From Marinospirillum sp. (GTDB taxonomy: Bacteria; Pseudomonadota; Gammaproteobacteria; Pseudomonadales; Halomonadaceae): a stretch of DNA of 5,745 bases. The notes under the pieces are model-generated. The model searched no databases and had not been told where the DNA came from. It was given only the letters and a program-made list of their open reading frames with translations. Shown here in pieces: positions 1 through 4,993 of the stretch (position 1 is the first letter of the stretch; every line of letters begins with the position of its first letter). The translations under genes and the position numbers were made by a program. The stretch is taken from the NCBI GenBank assembly GCA_007116865.1, contig SKHR01000021.1:1-5745 (forward strand). The letters are read 5' to 3'.

Positions 1-28
1 CCACACCGGCAAAGCAGAAGACCACTCC

Positions 29-36
29 TAAGGAGG
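29..36 (+). promoter_or_regulatory. Ribosome binding site of the RT gene, in a small hairpin
   Basis: TAAGGAGG lies 5 bases before the ATG at 42 and is a near-perfect anti-16S match, which fixes the start. GGAG (32-35) can pair with CTCC (25-28) across a TAA loop. In the Ll.LtrB intron the RT's Shine-Dalgarno sequence lies in a domain IV hairpin that the maturase binds to repress its own translation. A similar role here is inference only, since the stem has just 4 base pairs. Confidence 0.75.
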
Positions 37-41
37 CTGAT

Positions 42-1207
42 ATGGAACTGATGTCAGCGATCATCGAACCCAATAACATGCATCTAGCTTACAAGCGCGT
101 GACCCGCAACAAGGGCTCCGCTGGCGTAGATGGAGTGCGTGTCGAACAACTTAAAGCCTACCTGAAACAGCACTGGCCAACCCTGAAGCAACAACTGTTG
201 GATGGTCATTACCAACCTCAACCGGTATGCAAGGTCGAAATCCCCAAACCCGGGGGTGGGAAAAGAATGCTGGGCATACCCACGGTCATCGACCGTTTGA
301 TCCAGCAGGCCACCCATCAGGTGCTCAGCAGTCGCTATGATCCCCACTTCTCACCCCACAGCTACGGCTTCAGGCCGAATCGCAGTGCAGCACAAGCGGT
401 TAAGCAGGCGCGGCACTACATTCAGCAAGGTGGGCGCTGGGTGGTGGATATGGATCTGGAGAAGTTCTTTGACCGAGTCAACCACGATATTCTCATGTCA
501 CGGCTAGCTCACAAGATCAAAGACAAAACCCTGCTGATCCTGATCCGTCGTTACCTGCAAGCCGGCATCATGACCGGAGGTGTGGTCTCAGCGAGAACAG
601 AAGGCACGCCGCAAGGTGGTCCGCTATCCCCGCTGCTGTCCAACATCCTGCTGGACGAACTGGATCAGGAGTTAACGCGAAGGGGGCACAGCTTCTGTCG
701 CTATGCCGATGACTGCAACATCTACGTCAAAAGCCAAAAGCCAAAAGCCAAAAGCCAAAAGCCAAAAGCCAAAAGCCAAAAGCCAAAAGCCAAAAGCCAA
801 AAGCCAAAAGCCAAAAGCCAAAAGCCAAAAGCCAAAAGCCAAAAGCCAAAAGGCAGGGGGAAAGAGTGCTAACCTCAATCACAATCTTCCTTGAGCAACG
901 CTTAAAGCTGAAGGTTAACCGTGAGAAAAGCGCTGTTGACAGGCCGTGGAAACGAACGTTTCTGGGTTATACAGTTTGCCCTCGTAAAATCAACCCTCGC
1001 CTGAAACCGGCCACGAAATCCGTACAAAGATTCAAAGGCAACATCAAGGCAGTGATGCGTCCAGCCAAAGGCTGGAGCATCCGGCGAACCGTTCAAGTAC
1101 TAGCACCTAAAGTCAGGGGTTGGCTGAATTATTTTCGCCATGCTGATGTAAAGAAGGTCTTTGAAGAACTGGACGGCTGGATCAGACGCCACCTGAGGTT
1201 TGCTTAA
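42..1207 (+). pseudogene. Group IIC-type intron reverse transcriptase/maturase, frameshifted and C-terminally truncated
   Basis: This is an intron-encoded RT, which in an intact element reverse-transcribes intron RNA at the target site and assists splicing. The first open part (42-872) has the N-terminal GVDG (28-31), IPKPGGGKR (67-75), LGIPTVIDRLIQQ, YGFRPNRSA (108-116), motif A VVDMDLEKFF with catalytic D138, TPQGGPLSPLL (189-199) and CRYADD with catalytic D223 and D224. Right after NIYVKSQK it runs into the AAAAGCC tract and stops at 870-872. The thumb/maturase part (LTSITIFLEQRLKLKVNREK, FLGYT, VRGWLNYF, WIRRHLR) continues in the -1 frame from about 851 to 1207, where a GTG at 866 could restart translation. 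From memory, relatives such as the GsI-IIC RT are about 420 residues long. The two parts here sum to about 350, so roughly 70 C-terminal residues are missing. The catalytic palm is intact in sequence, but a functional full-length protein is unlikely as read. A sequencing error in the repeat or the adjacent G-run could mimic the frameshift. Confidence 0.9.
729..852 (+). repeat. Heptanucleotide tandem repeat (AAAAGCC) x17 inside the RT gene
   Basis: Seventeen uninterrupted identical copies of AAAAGCC occupy 729-847, followed by the partial copy AAAAG (848-852). No copy carries a substitution, which suggests recent expansion by slipped-strand mispairing. Because 7 is not a multiple of 3, three units (21 bases) encode the heptapeptide KSQKPKA, and the same peptide series appears in all three forward frames without a stop. 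The reverse strand also stays open, as a hydrophobic LLAFGFW series, which is a shadow and not a gene. The tract sits between the palm and thumb regions of the RT and contributes to its frameshift. There are no spacers, so it is not a CRISPR array. Confidence 0.97.
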
Positions 1208-1354
1208 ATCAAACTCTGGTGGAAAGGCGCGCTCTTGTTCTGGGTTAAAGTCAGCCAGGTAAAAATGTCCGTCTCGCACATGGATGATAAACATCGAATC
1301 AGGCGAGTGCTGCCAGAGTAGACGCAGGCTTTCAAGGGGTGCTTTACGAGCCAT
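1100..1354 (-). pseudogene. N-terminal fragment of a probable PAS-domain sensory protein, cut by the intron remnant
   Basis: The frame starts at ATG 1354 and reads MARKAPLESLRLLWQHSPDS followed by MFIIHVRDGHFYLADFNPEQ. The pattern of Leu-rich helix, HSPDSMFII, short turn, and a strand ending in D/NPxxER resembles the beginning of a PAS domain as found in diguanylate cyclases and sensor kinases. Native sequence appears to end near residue 50 (EFDLS, about 1205). From there to the stop at 1100-1102 the frame only reads through the antisense of the RT gene. The remainder of the protein, including any output domain, would lie left of the intron remnant, outside the window, or is lost. An in-frame TAG just upstream excludes an earlier start in this frame, and there is no good Shine-Dalgarno sequence directly before ATG 1354. 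The PAS assignment rests on about 50 residues and is tentative. Confidence 0.5.
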
Positions 1355-1413
1355 GAATGATGTATTCTAGGTCTTGTTGTTGTCGCAAGAAGATGTTCAC
1401 ATGCAGCCTCCTT
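1344..1413 (-). promoter_or_regulatory. Strong ribosome binding site with an 18-residue leader frame before the PAS-type gene
   Basis: On the minus strand AAGGAGG (1413-1407) is followed by CTGC and then ATGTGA, a start codon directly abutting a stop. The overlapping GTG at 1400 opens an 18-codon frame (VNIFLRQQQDLEYIIHGS) that ends at TAA 1346-1344, just past the ATG (1354) of the PAS-type gene. The good ribosome binding site thus serves the leader, and the downstream gene could be translated by coupling. Alternatively, the leader is the true N-terminus and a frameshift separates it from the rest. The sequence alone does not decide. Confidence 0.35.
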
Positions 1414-1453
1414 GGCCGTCTTGGTTAAAATAGCCTAAAACATATCTGACTAC

Positions 1454-1528
1454 ATGGAAACATCTAAACCAGCTCAAGAACCTCCCCGGTATCCTTGTCG
1501 ATGGTTCATGCATAGAGTGGTTATTTGA
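1454..1528 (+). CDS. Possible 24-residue peptide (uncertain)
   Basis: ATG 1454 opens a 24-codon frame (METSKPAQEPPRYPCRWFMH, then RVVI) whose TGA stop (1526-1528) touches the left arm of the hairpin and T-run at 1528-1553, an arrangement seen at real gene ends. No Shine-Dalgarno sequence is visible before the ATG, and the length is within chance expectation. I do not recognise the peptide. It is listed because the stop/terminator placement is suggestive. The region could equally encode a small non-coding RNA or nothing. Confidence 0.15.
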   Translation: METSKPAQEPPRYPCRWFMHRVVI

Positions 1529-1553
1529 TCTGCGTTAAGGTTGCAGATTTTTT
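1528..1553 (+). terminator. Candidate Rho-independent terminator (plus strand)
   Basis: ATCTGC (1528-1533) pairs with GCAGAT (1543-1548) across a 9-base loop, GTTAAGGTT, and a run of six T residues follows (1548-1553). The 6-bp stem is short but can gain a G-T pair on either side. It would end a plus-strand transcript arising between about 1360 and 1500, where no confident gene is seen. Nothing supports it as a terminator on the minus strand, where no T-run follows. Confidence 0.45.
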
Positions 1554-1577
1554 GCTAGATAGAATAGTCTTTGCCAT

Positions 1578-1583
1578 TATAAT
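1578..1583 (+). promoter_or_regulatory. -10 box of a probable promoter for the small membrane protein gene
   Basis: A perfect TATAAT lies 47 bases before the ATG at 1631 in an AT-rich stretch. No good -35 hexamer sits at 16 to 18 bases: the closest, TTGCTA (1552-1557), is 20 bases upstream, overlapping the T-run of the preceding hairpin. The element is downstream of that hairpin, so the small gene would have its own transcription start near 1590. Confidence 0.4.
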
Positions 1584-1630
1584 AAATTAGCGGTTGCCTT
1601 ACACACTGAGAGCCTGACTGGAGAAAAATT

Positions 1631-1759
1631 ATGTACGTGGACGAGTATATCCTTGCGAGCCTGTTTATCATTGCTGTGATGGTGGTGGCGAGCGTTTGGA
1701 GCGTGAAAAAGCTGAAGAACGTTATGGACGAGGATGCAGCCAACGCGGATAAGAAGTAA
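1631..1759 (+). CDS. Small single-pass membrane protein, 42 residues, unknown function
   Basis: ATG 1631 is preceded by GGAG (1620-1623) at 7 bases and opens a 42-codon frame ending at TAA 1757-1759, between a -10 box and a strong terminator. The protein begins MYVDEYILASLFIIAVMVVA, giving a short acidic N-terminus and one transmembrane segment (about residues 6-25). It continues SVWSVKKLKNVMDEDAANAD and ends KK, a basic then mixed-charge cytoplasmic tail. The positive-inside rule places the C-terminus in the cytoplasm. The layout resembles small accessory subunits of membrane complexes (CcoQ-like proteins have this shape), but I see no sequence match to a named family and assign no function. 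It is convergent with the efflux operon. A full transcription unit of promoter, ribosome binding site, frame and terminator supports it as a real gene. The minus-strand frame over the same bases looks like its shadow. Confidence 0.7.
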   Translation: MYVDEYILASLFIIAVMVVASVWSVKKLKNVMDEDAANADKK

Positions 1760-1799
1760 GCCCCTTTCCTGCGAAGCGAACCTCCTTAAATCATCACTT

Positions 1800-1831
1800 A
1801 AGCCGCGAATTTTGCGGCTTTTGTCGTTTTT
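1800..1831 (+). terminator. Rho-independent terminator after the small membrane protein gene
   Basis: AAGCCGC (1800-1806) pairs perfectly with GCGGCTT (1814-1820) across a 7-base loop, followed by TTTT and a further five T residues (1827-1831). It lies 41 bases after the stop at 1759 and 14 bases past the end of the minus-strand transporter gene. On the minus strand the same stem is followed only by a mixed sequence ending in TTT, so termination of the efflux operon here would be weaker. Confidence 0.8.
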
Positions 1832-1844
1832 GGGGGTGTCGGGG

Positions 1845-4800
1845 TTAGCGATCAGCCGCTATTGATCGGCTACGCTGGCGATCCGTCAGGGATAAGCGCT
1901 CACCCAGCACCAGCATGCAGGGCGTCAGGATCAGGGTGAGCAGAGTTGCAAAACCCAGTCCGCCTGCGATGGCGCTGGATAGCTGACGCCACCATTGGGT
2001 CGAAGGCGCACCCCAGCCCAGACTGGGCTCCATCAGATTGACGTTCACCCCCAGCACCATCGGCATCAGGCCCAGAATCGTGGTGATGGCGGTGAGCAGT
2101 ACCGGGCGCAAACGCAGGCAGCCGGTTTCCAGCGCGGCATCCTGGGCGCTCAGGCCTTGCTGGCGAATACGGTTGTAGGTGTCAATCAGAACGATATTGT
2201 TGTTCACGACGATGCCGGCCAGGGCGATGATGCCCATTCCCACCATGACGATGCCAAAAGCCTGCCCGGCCAGCATCAAGCCCAGCAGAACACCCGCGGT
2301 TGAGAAGACAATGGCCGACATCACCAGCAGGGTCTGATACAGGCTGTTGAATTGCAGCACCAGGATCAGCAGCATAAGGAAAATCGCGACAAAAAAGGCG
2401 GTCAAAAGAAACTGGGCGGCTTCCTGCATGTCGGCCTCTTCACCAGCAACGCGGACGCTGACGCCTTCGGGGAGTTGATCAAAGGCGGGTCTTAACTGAG
2501 TCAGACGTTCATCCAGTTGATAGCCGGGCAAGAGGTCGGCTTGCAGGGTCAGGGTGCGGCGTCCATCCAGGCGTCTGAGGGTGCCGGTTTTGGGGGCTGG
2601 CTCCAGGGTGACGAAGTGGTTTAGCGGCACCTGCCCTGCGGGGGTGTTGAGGGTCAGGCGCTGGAGTTGATCCAGCGATCGGTCTTGCAGCGGCAGGCGC
2701 ACGCGAATATCTACTTCATCGGTGGCGTCCTCCGGGCGATAGGTGGCAAGCATCAACCCGGTGGTGACCAGTTGGATCGCACTGCCCACACTGCTGATAT
2801 CACTGCCGTAGCGAGCGGCTTCTTCTCGATCCACCAAAAAGCGCCATTCAATACCGGGCAGATTGCGGTCGTCTTGATAGTCGGTTAAACCCCCGATGTT
2901 TTCCATGGCATCAATCAGCGCATCGGCTGCCGCTTCGGCCTGGCGGGTATCCGCGGCACTGATTTCCAGCACCAGGGGTTTGCCGCCCCCTGGGCCTTGC
3001 TCCATTTGCCGAAATTCAAGGATGATGCCTGGTAAATCGGCAGTTTTTTCCCGCATATGCTGCAGAATCTGGTTGGCGGGTCGGCGCAAATGCCAGTCAA
3101 TAAACTGGAATTGAATCACACCAACGGTGTCCTCCGGCATGCTGCCCCATAGGCCGCCACCGGGATTGCCAGCAAAACTCCGTGCATAAAAGGCTTCCAC
3201 TTCGGTCATGTCCAGCAGGCGCTCTTCAACCCGGCGCACCAGTGCATCACGTTCATAAACCGACAGGTCACCACGGGCGCGGATTTGTACCTGGGCGGAT
3301 TCGGGCTCCACTTCGGGGAAGAAATCAACGCCATGATTGAACTGGGCGTAGGCCAGATAGATCATGCCGATCAACAGCAGCATGCCCAGCAGGGTGGTTT
3401 TGGGGCGAATAAGCAATTGGCTGAGCAGTTGGCGGTAAGCTTGCGAAAAACGATTGTTCGCGGGTGCCAGGGCGACAAAATCCGGTGCTTCCGTGATTTC
3501 GCCGGTGGTGTTTTGATCGCCGCGCTGACCACCGGCAACACTACCCATCGAGGGCAGGAAGATCAACGCCATGGACAAGGAGGCCAGCAGACACAGAATC
3601 ACGGTGATGGGCAAAAACTTCATGAACTCACCGACCATGCCAGGCCAGAAAAGCAGTGGCGCAAAAACCGAGAGGGTGGTTGCAGTGGAGGCGGTGATCG
3701 GCCAGGCCATGCGTGTGGCAGCCTGACGCCAGGCTTCGGGCGGAGACAGTCCCCGTTGCAGGTTGCGATCTGCCAGTTCGGTGACCACCAGTGCGCCATC
3801 GACCAGCATGCCTGCCACCAGAATCAGGGAGAAAAGCACCATCATGTTGAGCGTGTAACCCAGCGTCCAGATCAGCAGGATGCCGACCAGAAACGCACCG
3901 GGAATGGTGATGCCCACCAATAATGCGGAACGCAGCCCCATGGCGGCGATGACCAGCAGCAGCACCAGCGCGACGGCGGTGGCGACATTATTGAGCAGTT
4001 CGCTCAAGGTGTTTTCAACCTCAATCGACTGATCCATGATGTAGTGGATTTCCAGTCCGGCGGGCAACTGGGGTTGAGCGGCTTCCAGCAGGGCTTTGAC
4101 TGCCGCGACGGTTTGAATCACGTTGGCGCCGGTCCGTTTGGTCACTTCCAGCACCAGCGCGGGCTGACCATTGATGCGTGCAAAGCCTTCGGGTTCTTTA
4201 AAGGTGCGGTGAATCGTGGCGAGGTCACCAAAGGTGATGACCTGCTGATCGGTGACCTTGACCGGCATATGAAGCAGGTCATCCAGGGTTTCAATCACAC
4301 CCGGCACCTTGAGTGCCATGCGCCCGGCCCCGGTGTCCAAACTGCCCGCCGCCACCAGTCGATTATTGCGGCTGACAAACTGGATCAACTGGCTGATATC
4401 CAGCGCGTAGCTTTCCAGCGCCTGGGGATCGACCAGGATTTCCAGCAGGTCTTCGCGATCACCGCCAATATCGACTTCCAGCACTGTGGGCAGGGCTTCG
4501 AGGGCTTCCTGCAGGCGTCGCCCAACACCGACCAGGGTGGTTTCATCCAGAGGGCCGGACAGGCCGATTGACAAAACCGGGAATAATGCGGTGTTGATTT
4601 CGTGGACTTGAGGCTCATCGGCCTCGGTGGGCAGTTTGGTGCGGGCGGTATCGACCTTTTCACGCACCTCCTGCAATGCGCGGTTAGGATCAAAACCGGC
4701 ATCAAATTCCAGCAGCACCGATGCGTGGCCTTCGGAGGCCATGCCGATCATTTTGCGGATGCCTTCCAGGGCCCGTAATTCCTGCTCCATAGGCCGAACC

Positions 4801-4991
4801 AGTAGACGTTCGGCATCCTCCGGGCTGATGCCTTCCAGATTCATGGAGATATACACAAAGGGGATGGTGATATCGGGGAAGGCTTCTTTAGGGATCGCCT
4901 GATAGGCAGCAAAACCACCAGTCAGCAGAAAAAACAGTGCCAAGAGCGTTGCACGGCTGCGTTGGATCGCGGCACGGATCAGGGCTTGCAT
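1845..4991 (-). CDS. RND efflux transporter, inner-membrane permease subunit (AcrB/HAE-like)
   Basis: A complete 1048-residue protein of typical RND length. It is predicted to sit in the inner membrane as a trimer and export substrates using proton influx, through a periplasmic adaptor and an outer membrane channel. TM1 is at about 14-31. The first periplasmic porter loop follows, from IPKEAFPD (33-40) to about 335, then TM2 to TM6 (about 336-483), TM7 (532-550), the second periplasmic loop (551-860), and TM8 to TM12 (862-1029). The duplicated architecture is clear. TM4 reads GMLVDGALVV, with D398 at the AcrB D407 position and G399 where AcrB has D408. TM10 reads GIVVNNNIVLID, with N930 where AcrB has K940. 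The start at ATG 4991 gives the usual MxxLIRAAI opening. GGAG (5006-5003) inside the end of the upstream gene lies 11 bases before it, and only two bases separate it from the adaptor stop, indicating co-transcription and probable coupling. Substrate cannot be predicted, since the family covers drugs, lipids, dyes and other compounds. Confidence 0.95.
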   Translation of the reverse strand: MQALIRAAIQRSRATLLALFFLLTGGFAAYQAIPKEAFPDITIPFVYISMNLEGISPEDAERLLVRPMEQELRALEGIRKMIGMASEGHASVLLEFDAGFDPNRALQEVREKVDTARTKLPTEADEPQVHEINTALFPVLSIGLSGPLDETTLVGVGRRLQEALEALPTVLEVDIGGDREDLLEILVDPQALESYALDISQLIQFVSRNNRLVAAGSLDTGAGRMALKVPGVIETLDDLLHMPVKVTDQQVITFGDLATIHRTFKEPEGFARINGQPALVLEVTKRTGANVIQTVAAVKALLEAAQPQLPAGLEIHYIMDQSIEVENTLSELLNNVATAVALVLLLVIAAMGLRSALLVGITIPGAFLVGILLIWTLGYTLNMMVLFSLILVAGMLVDGALVVTELADRNLQRGLSPPEAWRQAATRMAWPITASTATTLSVFAPLLFWPGMVGEFMKFLPITVILCLLASLSMALIFLPSMGSVAGGQRGDQNTTGEITEAPDFVALAPANNRFSQAYRQLLSQLLIRPKTTLLGMLLLIGMIYLAYAQFNHGVDFFPEVEPESAQVQIRARGDLSVYERDALVRRVEERLLDMTEVEAFYARSFAGNPGGGLWGSMPEDTVGVIQFQFIDWHLRRPANQILQHMREKTADLPGIILEFRQMEQGPGGGKPLVLEISAADTRQAEAAADALIDAMENIGGLTDYQDDRNLPGIEWRFLVDREEAARYGSDISSVGSAIQLVTTGLMLATYRPEDATDEVDIRVRLPLQDRSLDQLQRLTLNTPAGQVPLNHFVTLEPAPKTGTLRRLDGRRTLTLQADLLPGYQLDERLTQLRPAFDQLPEGVSVRVAGEEADMQEAAQFLLTAFFVAIFLMLLILVLQFNSLYQTLLVMSAIVFSTAGVLLGLMLAGQAFGIVMVGMGIIALAGIVVNNNIVLIDTYNRIRQQGLSAQDAALETGCLRLRPVLLTAITTILGLMPMVLGVNVNLMEPSLGWGAPSTQWWRQLSSAIAGGLGFATLLTLILTPCMLVLGERLSLTDRQRSRSIAADR

Positions 4992-4993
4992 GC

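Larger units (their letters stand above)
1..1204 (+). mobile_element. Group II intron remnant, 3' truncated
   Basis: The segment carries a group IIC-like intron-encoded reverse transcriptase together with its immediate upstream sequence, which would lie in intron domain IV. The 5' ribozyme domains (I to III) would lie left of the window and cannot be seen. Similarity to the RT family stops at WIRRHLR (about 1199-1204). The next bases read well on the other strand as the start of a PAS-type protein, so intron domains V and VI and the RT C-terminus are absent here. I infer a deletion or recombination that fused the intron remnant to that gene. Without domain V the intron could not splice or move by itself. 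The right boundary is uncertain by about 10 bases, and I cannot test the ribozyme fold of the left part. Confidence 0.7.

Noticed and set aside
729..852. CRISPR-like array
   Set aside because: Units are 7 bases, directly adjacent and without spacers, so this is a simple tandem repeat.
672..878. Minus-strand hydrophobic protein made of LLAFGFW repeats
   Set aside because: It is the antisense reading of the AAAAGCC tract inside the RT gene, with no ribosome binding site or unique sequence of its own.
703..894. Plus-strand KSQKPKA-rich 63-residue frame
   Set aside because: Third reading frame of the same repeat. It is open only because the repeat has no stops in any frame, and neither flank resembles a protein family.
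1208..1230. Continuation of the RT past the stop (IKLWWKG resembling the family's W-rich C-terminal helix)
   Set aside because: Only one Trp aligns with the family pattern, the frame has an immediate stop, and the other strand reads as a coherent PAS-like N-terminus here.
1555..1743. Minus-strand 62-residue frame
   Set aside because: Antisense to the better supported 42-residue membrane protein gene. It has no visible ribosome binding site, and its apparent hydrophobicity comes from the complement of that gene.
3285..3923. 212-residue plus-strand frame antisense to the RND gene
   Set aside because: Gln/His/Gly-rich composition typical of the complement of GC-rich transmembrane coding sequence. 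It lies entirely within a well-supported gene.
4044..4571. 175-residue plus-strand frame antisense to the RND gene
   Set aside because: Shadow of the porter domain coding sequence with no recognisable family features.
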